64,000 bases of DNA, from NCBI RefSeq assembly GCF_030812315.1, contig NZ_JAUSSM010000002.1, forward strand, positions 124,001 to 188,000, in the 5' to 3' direction. Positions 53,028 through 61,458 of the stretch are shown here, piece after piece; position 1 is the stretch's first letter; every line of letters begins with the position of its first letter. This stretch comes from Arthrobacter oryzae. GTDB taxonomy: Bacteria; Actinomycetota; Actinomycetes; Actinomycetales; Micrococcaceae. Below the pieces are notes generated by a model, which was not told the origin of the DNA, ran no database searches, and worked only from the letters and a program-made list of their open reading frames with translations. The position numbers and the translations under genes are program-made.

Positions 53028-53567
53028 TCAGGCCGCTGCGGGTTTCATCCGCAGCGCCAGCATTCCGCCGTCGAGAAGCCGCTGTTCGACGATCCGCAGC
53101 GTGTGCCGGTTTCCGTCCTCCGGTAACGTCTTTTTGCCCTGCCCGAGCACGATGGGGGAGATTAGCAGCACGTACTCGTCGACCAGGTTCTCAGCCATGA
53201 GCATCCTGACGAGCGTCGGGCTTCCCCACACGATCACGTTCTCCCGTTCGCGAAGGGCTCGGACCCGGCCCGGTACGTCGTCGGCGATGATCGTGCTGTT
53301 GTTCCAGTCCGCGTGTTCCAGCGTGGTCGACACGACGTACTTGGGCATGGCATTGAACTTGTCGGCGGTGAAGTCGCCCGATCGCGACGGCCAGGCGGAG
53401 GCGAATCCGTCGTAGGTGATCCGGCCGAGCAGCATCGAGTCGGCCTCGGCCAGCACTTCGTCGTTGAACGCGCCGGTGGCGTCGCTGAAGAACGGGCCTG
53501 ACCAAAGGTGGGGCTCCTCGGCGACGTTATCGAGAGTGGTAAAGGCTGTAACGGTGAGCTTGCCCAT
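53028..53567 (-). CDS. Dihydrofolate reductase/RibD C-terminal family protein
   Basis: This 179-residue protein starts MGKLTVTAFTTLDNVAEEPHLWSGPF and has LLGRITYDGFASAWPSRSGDFTADKFNAMPKYVVSTTLE, VIVWGSPTLVRMLMAENLVDEYVLLISPIVLGQGKKTLP and the ending RIVEQRLLDGGMLALRMKP, all typical of the RibD_C group. GAAGGAGATCTTC before ATG 53567 is an excellent ribosome site, so the frame's earlier codons are not used. The substrate is unknown; it is unrelated to the module upstream. Confidence 0.9.
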   Translation of the reverse strand: MGKLTVTAFTTLDNVAEEPHLWSGPFFSDATGAFNDEVLAEADSMLLGRITYDGFASAWPSRSGDFTADKFNAMPKYVVSTTLEHADWNNSTIIADDVPGRVRALRERENVIVWGSPTLVRMLMAENLVDEYVLLISPIVLGQGKKTLPEDGNRHTLRIVEQRLLDGGMLALRMKPAAA

Positions 53568-53740
53568 GAAGATCTCCTTCAGCTGAGAGGCATCCCTTCG
53601 GCGCGCTTCAAGTCTAACCACGGGCTTTGGGCCGCAACAGGGGCCGGGAGTCCAGCCCTCACCGGTGCCGGACAAGCAGTCATGCTGAACATAAACGTTG
53701 AGATCCTTCTCGATGCCACGCGGCCGTGTCAGGATCAGTT

Positions 53741-54688
53741 ATGGTCCATCGTCTGATGCTTCTCGATACCGCGTCGCTGTACTTTCGAGCCTTCTATGGC
53801 GTGCCCGACACGATCCGCCGCGCCGACGGAACGCCGGTGAACGCCGTCCGCGGCCTGCTCGACATGATTGCGCGGCTCACAACCGACTACGATACGACGC
53901 ATCTCGTTGCGTGCTGGGACGACAATTGGCGGCCGCAGTGGCGGGTGGACCTCCTCCCGAGCTACAAGTCGCATCGGGTGGCCCAGATCGTGGCCGGCGC
54001 CGCGGATGTGGAAGTCGTGCCGGACGCGCTCGAGGCGCAGATTCCGATGATCCGGCGTGTGCTCGACCTCGCCGGCATCGCCGTTGTAGGGGTCGCAGAT
54101 CATGAGGCCGACGACGTCATCGGCACCTACGCCAGCCACGCCGGGCTTCCCGTTGACGTGGTGACGGGCGACCGTGATCTCTTCCAGCTCGTCAGCGACG
54201 ACCGTCAGGTGCGGGTGATCTACACCGCACGCGGGATGAGGAACCTCGAAGTCCTGACCGACGTCGTAGTGGTCGGCAAGTACCGTGTGCTGCCTGAACA
54301 GTATGCCGACTACGCGACCCTCCGCGGCGATGCGTCTGACGGGCTGCCGGGCGTCGCCGGAATCGGCGAGAAGACCGCCGCATCGCTGCTCGCCGAGCAC
54401 GGCACCCTCGACGGGCTGCTTGCGGCGGCCGCTGACGGGGCAGCCGGGGTGTCCGCCTCTGTGAGGTCCAAGCTGGCCGCGGCCGCCGACTACCTCGAAG
54501 TCGCACCCACCGTTGTCAGGGTGGTGCGTGACCTCGAGGTGCCGACCCTCGAGGAGGCGGGCGCGCAGCTGCGCCCTGTGGTCGGCGAGTCGCGCGCCGA
54601 ACTGGAAAGTCTCGCCACCGAGTGGAACCTCGGCGGCTCGGTCAGGCGGCTCCTCGACGCGCTTGACCTGCGAGATCCATCGTCATGA
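53741..54688 (+). CDS. Stand-alone 5'-3' exonuclease (PolA N-terminal-like)
   Basis: This 315-residue structure-specific nuclease of the FEN/5'-3' exonuclease family has metal-binding acidic residues in MLLDTASLYFRAFYG, VACWDDNWRPQWR, ADHEADDVIGTYA and VVTGDRDLFQLV. The helix-hairpin-helix LRGDASDGLPGVAGIGEKTAASLLAEHG binds duplex DNA. It lacks polymerase domains, so it is the separate paralogue found beside full PolA in actinobacteria, helping with RNA primer or flap removal. AGGATCAGTT before ATG 53741 supports this start. Confidence 0.92.
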   Translation: MVHRLMLLDTASLYFRAFYGVPDTIRRADGTPVNAVRGLLDMIARLTTDYDTTHLVACWDDNWRPQWRVDLLPSYKSHRVAQIVAGAADVEVVPDALEAQIPMIRRVLDLAGIAVVGVADHEADDVIGTYASHAGLPVDVVTGDRDLFQLVSDDRQVRVIYTARGMRNLEVLTDVVVVGKYRVLPEQYADYATLRGDASDGLPGVAGIGEKTAASLLAEHGTLDGLLAAAADGAAGVSASVRSKLAAAADYLEVAPTVVRVVRDLEVPTLEEAGAQLRPVVGESRAELESLATEWNLGGSVRRLLDALDLRDPSS

Positions 54689-54977
54689 GGCGCAGCCAGA
54701 GCCAGAGCCGCTTTTGCGGGGCGTCCAGATCAAGGTTGAAGTCCTTGGCCAGCCGTGAGACCCGGTAGCGCACGGTGTTGTTGTGCACATGCAGGCGTTC
54801 CGCCATCGCGGAGATGCTTCCGTTCGAAGCCGGGTATGCCCGCAGGGTGTCCAGATAGTCGGTTTGCTGTTCGGCATCGCTTGTCTGGATCCTGGTGATG
54901 TCGTCGACGTCGGACAGTCCTGTGTCGGCTATGAACGCACCGATTTCATGTGCTCGGGCGTCCCCGGAATGCACCAT
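54642..54977 (-). pseudogene. C-terminal HTH remnant of a PucR/CdaR-type regulator
   Basis: This 111-codon frame contains only the C-terminal PucR HTH: DYLDTLRAYPASNGSISAMAERLHVHNNTVRYRVSRLAKDFNLDLDAPQKRLWLWLRL. Full family members are 350-550 residues with sensory domains upstream. Here an in-frame stop lies ~15 codons before the ATG and no sensory domain follows further upstream. It overlaps the convergent exonuclease end by 47 bp. It is probably a 5'-deleted gene, though the HTH itself is intact. Confidence 0.7.
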
Positions 54978-55039
54978 CCCGGCCCCGCTGCCATCCCATA
55001 GCCAGTCCAGGGATTGGGCTCACGAATGATCTCCCGGCC

Positions 55040-55082
55040 AAGGTCCCGCCTGATGCGTCAACAAGCACGCAGGCGGGGCCTT
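55040..55082 (-). terminator. Hairpin terminator after the lacI-type gene
   Basis: AAGGTCCCGCCTG (55040-55052) pairs with CAGGCGGGGCCTT (55070-55082), 13 bp with one mismatch and a 17-nt loop, starting 7 bp past the stop of the minus-strand regulator. No long U-tract is seen. Confidence 0.6.
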
Positions 55083-55088
55083 GGTGCG

Positions 55089-56126
55089 TCAGCCGCTCGA
55101 GGCTGGCGCGGTGCTGTTACGGATGACCAGTTCCGGGGTCAGGACGTCCGTGCGTTGCGGCAGGGAGGGGTCGGCGATGCGTTCGAGGAGCAGTTGGGCG
55201 GCGCGGATGCCCACGTCACGGCTTACGGGGTCCACGCTGGTCAGTGAAAGGTGCCGGATTCCTGCCAAATAGGTGTTGTCGTATCCGACAAGGGAGAGTT
55301 GCGACGGCACGCTCATGCCATGATCGTCGGCGGCCGAGAGGGCCCCGACGGCGAGGACGTCGTTCGCGGCGAGCACTGCGGTGGGAGGCCTTCCGGATTC
55401 GATGAGGCTGTTCATCGCCTCGAAGCCGGAATGTTCACTCAGGTCGGTCTGCACCACGCGGATGAGACCCTGGAGGCCGTGACGGGCCATCGTGTCCTGA
55501 TAGGAGCTTTCCCTCAGCGCGGCCGACCCGGTAGGGGCCGTGAGGAATGTGATGTCGTGGTGGCCGAGGCTGATCAGGTGTTCGACGGCCATGCGTGCTC
55601 CGGCGACGTCGTCGTTGGTGACGAGATCCGCCGAGGGTAGCTGGAAGGCGCGGGCACCGACAACGACGGTCGGAGTTTGAGCGGCTGCCAGCATGAGGTC
55701 TTTGTCGGGCTGGATATCGCCGGCGATGATGAGCCCGTCCACACGGAGTTCCATGAACGGCGACAAGGGGCTTTCCCCAGGCCGGGCGAGGTATTTCGGG
55801 TCACTGAGGACCATGCGCAGGTTTTGCTCACCCAGTACGCTCTGGAGCCCGTCGAGCAGTTCCACGAACCAGGGGTTGGCCAGGTCCTCGAGCAGAACAC
55901 CTATGATCCGCGTGCGGCCGCTGGCCAGCCAACGGGCAGCGTTGCTTGGCCGGTAATCGAGGGATGCCATGGCCTCGGCAACAGCCTGCCTTTTCTCCGT
56001 GCTGACCTTGGGGGAGCCGCGCAGGACAAGCGAAACGAGGGCGCGGGAGACGCCGGCTACCCGCGCGACGTCGTAAATGGTGGCGCGTTTGGCTGCATCC
56101 TGTTGTTTCAGTTCGCTCTCCGGCAA
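55089..56126 (-). CDS. LacI family transcriptional regulator
   Basis: This 345-residue protein has an N-terminal LacI HTH with hinge: ATIYDVARVAGVSRALVSLVLRGSPKVSTEKRQAVAEAMASLDYRPSNAARWLASGRT. The periplasmic-binding-like effector domain has IIGVLLEDLANPWFVELLDGLQSVL and the dimer-interface ending GYDNTYLAGIRHLSLTSVDPVSRDVGIRAAQLL. ATG 56126. It lies after the sugar-porter gene on the same strand, and the perfect palindrome at 57761-57776 upstream of that gene is its likely operator. Confidence 0.93.
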   Translation of the reverse strand: MPESELKQQDAAKRATIYDVARVAGVSRALVSLVLRGSPKVSTEKRQAVAEAMASLDYRPSNAARWLASGRTRIIGVLLEDLANPWFVELLDGLQSVLGEQNLRMVLSDPKYLARPGESPLSPFMELRVDGLIIAGDIQPDKDLMLAAAQTPTVVVGARAFQLPSADLVTNDDVAGARMAVEHLISLGHHDITFLTAPTGSAALRESSYQDTMARHGLQGLIRVVQTDLSEHSGFEAMNSLIESGRPPTAVLAANDVLAVGALSAADDHGMSVPSQLSLVGYDNTYLAGIRHLSLTSVDPVSRDVGIRAAQLLLERIADPSLPQRTDVLTPELVIRNSTAPASSG

Positions 56127-56225
56127 GTCGTCCCTTTCCTGCCAGCAAGCGTATCGCGGGCGGAGCGGCAGCCTGCCGCCCCGCCCGCGATCGTCATAGT
56201 GGCCTGGCCGTCGGGACGCCGACCG

Positions 56226-57674
56226 TCACTGGGCTGACGCCTTCTCGCCTGACGACGTCGGCGGGGCGATGACTGGCAGGCTGCCTGTGCGGAAGTGTAC
56301 CTCCAGTTCTTCCAGTGAATGTCCCTTCGTTTCGGGGACAAATTTGGACACGAAGACCAGGGAAGCGACGTTCACCAGGACGAAGACCGCGAAGGTTCCG
56401 GTGGAGCCCAGGGCGACCACGAGGATCGGGAAGAGGAAGGAGATGGCGGCGTTCACGGTCCAGAGGGCAAAGACGGCGATCCCCATGGCGAAGCCGCGGA
56501 TTGCCATCGGGAAGATCTCTGAAAGAAGCAGCCAGACGCAGGTGCCGATGAAGCACTGGACGAAAGCGACGAACAGCATCATGGCGGCAAGGATGGTGTA
56601 GCTGACGAAGTCCGACTGCGGCAGCGTGAAGACCACGGTGAGGATGGTTTGGGAGGCAACGACACCGGAGAATCCGATGACCAGCATGCGGCGCCGGCCG
56701 ATGAAGCCGAGCAAGTAGATGCCCAGGACAGTCATCAGCACCGATGTCACGCCTACAGCGACAGTGGCCACCAGTGACGCGCTGACGCCAAGTCCGCTGC
56801 GCTCCAGGATCGAGGGTGCGTAGTAGTTCACTGTGTTGATGCCCGTTGCCTGCTGGACAACGGCGAGCCCGATGCCGATCCAGAGGAGCTTGCGCATCCA
56901 CGGGTTGTTCTTCAGGTCGCGCCACGCATGGGATCGTTCATTCCGCGCGGTGGTGGCGGATTCGACGATTTCCTTGTATTCGAAATCGGCTTCCTCCGGG
57001 CTGCGGCTGAGGTCGAGGATGCGGCGGCTGTCAGCAAAACGGTCCCGGAGCGCGAACCAGCGGGGCGATTCGGGTAGGACGAGCATTCCGATCAGCAGTG
57101 CGATGGCGGGGATGGATGCCACGCCCAGCATGAGTCGCCAGACCTGCGGGTCGTGGATGAGCGCGTCAAGCAGGGCGTTGATAACAAAGGCGAGCATCTG
57201 GCCGGTCACGATCATGAGTTCGTTGATGGTGACCATTCGGCCGCGCAGGTGGGCGGGTGCCATTTCGGCCAGGTAGAGGGGGCAGGTTACGGCAGCGGCG
57301 CCGACGCCGAGGCCCAGGATGACGCGGGCCACCACCATGAAGCCGACCGTCGGGGCCATCGCACAGCCCAGGGCGCCGACCAGGAAGAGCAGTGCGCAAA
57401 CGAGGAGCGTGCCGCGCCGGCCGAGTGAGTCTGCCAGCCGGCCGCCGCTGAGCGCACCGACCGCCGCCCCCGGGAACAGCAGGGCGCTGACTACGGTGGC
57501 CTCTTCAACGGGGCTCATGTTGAGCGAGTCCTGCATATAGAGCAACGCACCGGAGATCACTCCTGTGTCGTAGCCGAACAGAAGGCCACCCAGAGTGGAG
57601 ATGACGGTAAGGCGGGTGAGATACCCGCGATGTTTGGAGCCCGGTGCTGTTGGGCGTGCTGCGTGCAACGACAT
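56226..57674 (-). CDS. Sugar porter family MFS transporter
   Basis: This 482-residue 12-helix transporter has the sugar-porter signatures GGLLFGYDTGVISGALLY (helix 1), GRLADSLGRRGTLLVCALLF (loop 2-3 R-x-G-R-R), and LYLAEMAPAHLRGRMVTINELMIVTGQMLAFVIN (PESPR-type set with VLPESPRWFALRDR following). QQATGINTVNYYAPSIL occurs in helix 7, and FVPETKGHSLEELE at the C-terminus. GAGGAAG before ATG 57674 supports the start. It takes up a monosaccharide or polyol by proton symport. It is probably controlled by the adjacent LacI-type regulator. Confidence 0.95.
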   Translation of the reverse strand: MSLHAARPTAPGSKHRGYLTRLTVISTLGGLLFGYDTGVISGALLYMQDSLNMSPVEEATVVSALLFPGAAVGALSGGRLADSLGRRGTLLVCALLFLVGALGCAMAPTVGFMVVARVILGLGVGAAAVTCPLYLAEMAPAHLRGRMVTINELMIVTGQMLAFVINALLDALIHDPQVWRLMLGVASIPAIALLIGMLVLPESPRWFALRDRFADSRRILDLSRSPEEADFEYKEIVESATTARNERSHAWRDLKNNPWMRKLLWIGIGLAVVQQATGINTVNYYAPSILERSGLGVSASLVATVAVGVTSVLMTVLGIYLLGFIGRRRMLVIGFSGVVASQTILTVVFTLPQSDFVSYTILAAMMLFVAFVQCFIGTCVWLLLSEIFPMAIRGFAMGIAVFALWTVNAAISFLFPILVVALGSTGTFAVFVLVNVASLVFVSKFVPETKGHSLEELEVHFRTGSLPVIAPPTSSGEKASAQ

Positions 57675-57760
57675 TGTTGACTTCCTCGGATCGTTTGGCC
57701 CGAACGTCTGGACCGTTGGTAGGGGATTTCCGGCGAGTGCGCCAGTCACGTGCCAACAAC

Positions 57761-57776
57761 GTTAGAGCGCTCTAAC
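57761..57776. promoter_or_regulatory. LacI-type operator upstream of the sugar porter
   Basis: GTTAGAGCGCTCTAAC is a perfect 16-bp palindrome with a central CG, the classic LacI/GalR operator symmetry, 87 bp before the porter start. It would suit repression by the LacI-type regulator two genes downstream. Confidence 0.8.
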
Positions 57777-57916
57777 GCCACAGTCTACACTTTGTAATGA
57801 CATAAGGTCAAACTCGCTTGGCGATCTGTCCTATCTGGCCGGGCCGTGCTGTCGAACGTCGCGTCGTAGCAGCGATCGGGGACAATGGAAACAAAGCCAA
57901 ACGAAACGAGAACACC

Positions 57917-58381
57917 ATGACCACCCTCAAAGAACGCCTCCACGGCGACGTCGTGACCCATATGAAGGACCGGAACAAGGTTGCTCTCACCACGGTGCGC
58001 AACGTCCTTGGCGAGATCGAAACACGTGAGAAGTCCGGCAAGACCCCGGTGGAACTGGACGACGCCCAGGTGACGGCCCTGCTCCAGAAGGAAGCAGCCA
58101 AGCGCCGCGACACCGCAAAAATCTACACCGAAGCCGGTGAGCCGGACCGGGCTGCCGCCGAAATCGCCGAAGCCGAGGTCATTGAGGCCTACCTGCCCAG
58201 AGCCCTGACACGCGATGAGGTCGAAACCATCGTCGACGAGACCATCGCAGCGCTGAAGGCCGACGGCCAGGAGCCGTCGATGCGCCAGATGGGCGCGGTC
58301 ATGAAGCCGGTCACCGCCAAGGTCGCCGGACGCTTCGACGGCAAGACCGTCAGCGAGCTCGTCCGGAGCCGCCTCGCCTAA
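57917..58381 (+). CDS. GatB/YqeY domain protein
   Basis: This 154-residue protein starts MTTLKERLHGDVVTHMKDRNKVALTTVRNVLGEIETREKSG and carries EIAEAEVIEAYLPRALTRDEVETIVDETI and MRQMGAVMKPVTAKVAGRFDGKTVSELVRSRL, typical of YqeY and of the tail domain of GatB. It probably binds tRNA-like substrates, though free-standing YqeY function is unsettled. AACGAGAACACC precedes ATG 57917; the frame's earlier codons lack a ribosome site. Confidence 0.93.
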   Translation: MTTLKERLHGDVVTHMKDRNKVALTTVRNVLGEIETREKSGKTPVELDDAQVTALLQKEAAKRRDTAKIYTEAGEPDRAAAEIAEAEVIEAYLPRALTRDEVETIVDETIAALKADGQEPSMRQMGAVMKPVTAKVAGRFDGKTVSELVRSRLA

Positions 58382-58416
58382 TCTCCGCCGAAAGTCCACA
58401 CAAGTCCCGCACGGGG

Positions 58417-58458
58417 CCCGCGCACAAGCAGCCGACCGCGTCCGCTCTGGTGCGCGGG
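58417..58458 (+). terminator. Possible hairpin terminator after the YqeY gene
   Basis: CCCGCGCAC (58417-58425) and GTGCGCGGG (58450-58458) are perfect inverted copies with a 24-nt loop, ~35 bp after the stop. No U-tract follows. Confidence 0.35.
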
Positions 58459-58482
58459 GGCTAACGGGACGAGAATGGGCTC

Positions 58483-59796
58483 GTGCTTCCCCCTCTCCCT
58501 AATGGCGGGGACGCCGACGCGATGAACGCCGACGCCCGAAAGATTCAGCGTATCTACCTCACGTTGACGCTGGGGAATACCCTTGCCGCCTCCTTCATCT
58601 GGGGGATTAACACCCTCTTCCTCCTCGATGCCGGACTCAGCAACCTTGAAGCCTTCGCCGCGAACGCCTTCTTCACTGCCGGCATGGTGCTGTTCGAGGT
58701 GCCCACCGGAGTAGTGGCCGACGGCTGGGGGCGCCGCGTTTCATTCCTGCTCGGCACGGTGACCCTGGCCGGATCGACCTACCTTTACTACTTGCTCTGG
58801 CAGCTTTCGGCCCCGTTCTGGTCGTGGGCCGTGGTCTCGGTTTTGCTCGGACTGGGATTCACGTTTTTCTCCGGTGCGGTCGAGGCCTGGCTCGTGGATG
58901 CCCTGCGGTTCTCAGGCTATGAAGGCGGCCTGGAGGCGGTGCTCGGGCGCGGCGTGATGGTGTCGGGCGTCGCTATGCTCGCCGGGTCGGTGGCGGGCGG
59001 TGTGATAGCACAGGTCACCGACCTCGGCGTGCCGTTCCTGCTGCGGGTCGGTGTGCTCCTGGCCATGTTTGGCGTTGCCTTTTGGCTCATGCACGACGTC
59101 GGGTTCACGCCGGAACGCTCCACCCACCCACTTCGGGCGACACGTGCCGTTCTGTCTGCCTCGATTGAGAACGGTTTGAAAAATCCGCCGGTGCGTTACG
59201 TGATGCTTGCCGCGCCGTTCAGCGCCGGCGTCGGGATTTATGTGTTTTACGCCCTGCAGCCGTACCTGCTCGAGCTGTTCGGAGACCCGCGTGCGTATTC
59301 CGTGGCGGGTCTGGCGGCCGCCATCGTAGCCGGAGCCGAAGTGCTCGGCGGGTGGGTGGCGCCCCGCATCCGGCGGCTCGTCCGCAAACGCACCACAGTG
59401 CTGATTCTGAGTGGCGGCGTGAGCGCGCTTATCCTCGTGGTGCTCGGGTTCACCCGCGTGTTCTGGGCGGCGCTGGCGCTGCTGGCGCTCTGGGCGCTCG
59501 TCGACGCAGCGGGCGGCCCGGTGCGGCAGGCCTACCTGAACGACATGATTGCCTCGAAGCAGCGGGCAACAGTCCTTAGCTTCGACTCGCTGATTGGATC
59601 AGGCGGCGGCGTGGTGGTCCAGCCGCTGCTCGGCCGGGCGGCCGATGTCTACGGCTACCCGGCCTCGCTGGCGATCGGCGGCGTGATTCAGCTGATCGCC
59701 GTGCCGTTCCTGCTGGCGAGCCGCAGGCAGGGCCCCCCGGCCGACCTCGCCAGCGCCGCGGCCGGCACGGCGAGCGCGGAATCCCCGCCGCCGTAG
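58483..59796 (+). CDS. MFS transporter (drug/metabolite exporter-like)
   Basis: This 437-residue 12-helix protein begins RIYLTLTLGNTLAASFIWGINTLFLLDAGLSNLEAFAANAFFTAGMVLFEVPTGVVADGWGRRVSFLLG, where the FEVPTGxxADxxGRR loop is typical of the MFS group with exporters and tetracycline-like pumps. A second half begins near ENGLKNPPVRYVMLAAPFSAGV. The start is GTG 58483 or ATG 58522; neither ribosome site is decisive, and the transmembrane part is the same. The substrate is unknown. Confidence 0.9.
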   Translation: MLPPLPNGGDADAMNADARKIQRIYLTLTLGNTLAASFIWGINTLFLLDAGLSNLEAFAANAFFTAGMVLFEVPTGVVADGWGRRVSFLLGTVTLAGSTYLYYLLWQLSAPFWSWAVVSVLLGLGFTFFSGAVEAWLVDALRFSGYEGGLEAVLGRGVMVSGVAMLAGSVAGGVIAQVTDLGVPFLLRVGVLLAMFGVAFWLMHDVGFTPERSTHPLRATRAVLSASIENGLKNPPVRYVMLAAPFSAGVGIYVFYALQPYLLELFGDPRAYSVAGLAAAIVAGAEVLGGWVAPRIRRLVRKRTTVLILSGGVSALILVVLGFTRVFWAALALLALWALVDAAGGPVRQAYLNDMIASKQRATVLSFDSLIGSGGGVVVQPLLGRAADVYGYPASLAIGGVIQLIAVPFLLASRRQGPPADLASAAAGTASAESPPP

Positions 59797-59821
59797 TGCC
59801 GACTCTTAGCGAGCCCTGCGA

Positions 59822-60160
59822 CTAGTTGCAGAGCTGCCCGAACGTAGTGCCGGCCTCCTGGTAGTCAGCTGTCAGCGTGGCGAGCTTCTCTTCGTCGGGG
59901 CTCTCCTTCGCGGACTCGTCGGCCCACGCCACGATTGCTTCCACGGAGGGCTTCAGCTCGTCCGAGGCGCCACTGATGACCGGGCGTAGCCGGTTGGCGA
60001 GGATGTTCATTCCGGTCTTGCCGGCGCTGGCGCTGGGGTTGGACACAACGATCTTGATCCGGTCGCAGGTTTGTTCGGTGGTCAGTTTCGCCGGCGCCGA
60101 GCACGCGGACGCGGAGAGGATGAGGCCGGCGGCGAGCAGGGCCGTGGTGAGTTTCTTCAT
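59822..60160 (-). CDS. Small lipoprotein
   Basis: This 112-residue protein has a lipobox signal MKKLTTALLAAGLILSASAC; the lipidated Cys is residue 20. The mature part is helical (KLTTEQTCDRIKIVVSNPSASAGKTGMNILANRLRP ... DEEKLATLTADYQEAGTTFGQLCN) with two further cysteines that may pair. Anchored outside the membrane. The start ATG 60160 is followed at once by the signal; longer upstream codons are not protein-like. Function unknown. Confidence 0.82.
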   Translation of the reverse strand: MKKLTTALLAAGLILSASACSAPAKLTTEQTCDRIKIVVSNPSASAGKTGMNILANRLRPVISGASDELKPSVEAIVAWADESAKESPDEEKLATLTADYQEAGTTFGQLCN

Positions 60161-60320
60161 GGTTCCCTTGGTAGATGCTGGAGCTTTGATTGTAAGCAGA
60201 TCCTGCAGTGCAGGCTGTGTAACCCCGTCGTCGATGACGGAGCCCGCGTTGCCTGAACGCACTCGACGCGGCGCCCCGCGGCAAAGGGAATTCCTTCCCG
60301 GGCAGGGTGGTTCCAGCAGT

Positions 60321-61364
60321 ATGCCCCTTCCCCGGATCTCCCTTCTTGACCGCGCCAACTCCCTGGACGGGCTTGCTGCCGCAGAAACCCTGAACCGGGT
60401 CCTGGAGCGCGCCCAACGGGCTGAGGAACTGGGCTACCACCGCTTCTGGGTGGCAGAACACCACGCGGTCCCGGGCATTGCCGGCTCCGCTCCGGCGGTG
60501 CTGATGGCCGCCATTGCCGGGCGGACCAGCTCCATCCGCGTCGGTTCGGGCGGGATCATGCTCCCCAACCACCAACCCCTTGTGGTGGCAGAGCAGGCGG
60601 CGACCTTGGAGGCCCTTCACCCCGGGCGAATCGACCTGGGTGTCGGCCGGTCAGTGGGGTTCACACCGGCAGTCCGGAGCGCGCTGTGCGCCGGAAAACC
60701 GGAGGCTGAGCTGTTCGAAAACGACCTGGGCCAGCTCCTGGACTACCTCTCCGGAACAGCGCCCATCACTGCACGGCCACAGAACGATTCGGCGACGCCC
60801 GTGTTCGTGCTCGCGAATGGTCCGGGAGTCGACATTGCAGCCCGGGCCGGCCTGGGTGTGGTGCTGGGAGGCCCCGCCGTCTTTCGACCGGATCCGAGCG
60901 GGAAACTACCGGCCCTGGAACGGTACCGTGCCCTGTTCCGTCCGTCACGATGGTTCGGCAGGCCGTTCGTCATGATTTCCGCCAATGTGGCCGTAGGCCC
61001 CAGCCGCCAGGCCGCAAGGGAGCTGCTCCTGCCCGAAGCCGTTGCGCTTGCCCGTTCCAGGACAACAGGCGAATTCGCTCCGCTGGGTCCGGTGGGTCCG
61101 GCGGAATGGACGGGACTGACCACGCGGGAGTCGGAAGCTGTTGAAAGCAGTCTGTCCGACTCGGTATACGGTACGGCCGCCGAAGTCCGGTTCCAGCTGG
61201 AACGCCTGTTCACAGCGTCCGCTGCCGACGAGTTGCTGGTCACAGGCGGTTCTTTCAGCCTCGCAGGCCAGTCCGAATCGGACCGGCTCCTGGCCGGAAT
61301 CTTTCCGGCGGAAGGCCAGCGATCCCATCAGGGCACCGATGCGAAGCGGCTCCTGCCCCGCTGA
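60321..61364 (+). CDS. LLM class flavin-dependent oxidoreductase (MsnO8-like)
   Basis: This 347-residue F420/FMN-fold TIM-barrel protein has the MsnO8 group motifs PLPRISLLDRANSLDGLAAAETLNRVLERAQRAEELGYHRFWVAEHHAVPGIAGSAPAVLMAAIAGRTSSIRVGSGGIMLPNHQPLVVAEQAATLEALHPGRIDLGVGR. ATG 60321 begins just before the conserved strand; the frame is open far upstream but without a ribosome site. Substrate unknown. Divergent in orientation from the lipoprotein gene. Confidence 0.92.
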   Translation: MPLPRISLLDRANSLDGLAAAETLNRVLERAQRAEELGYHRFWVAEHHAVPGIAGSAPAVLMAAIAGRTSSIRVGSGGIMLPNHQPLVVAEQAATLEALHPGRIDLGVGRSVGFTPAVRSALCAGKPEAELFENDLGQLLDYLSGTAPITARPQNDSATPVFVLANGPGVDIAARAGLGVVLGGPAVFRPDPSGKLPALERYRALFRPSRWFGRPFVMISANVAVGPSRQAARELLLPEAVALARSRTTGEFAPLGPVGPAEWTGLTTRESEAVESSLSDSVYGTAAEVRFQLERLFTASAADELLVTGGSFSLAGQSESDRLLAGIFPAEGQRSHQGTDAKRLLPR

Positions 61365-61458
61365 CCCAGGCCTTCGGGAAAGTGTTGAAGGTCGCACTGC
61401 CGCGGAGTAACGTGACCATCACCCCTCCAGCTCGCATCACCCTGACTCGGGAGCGACC

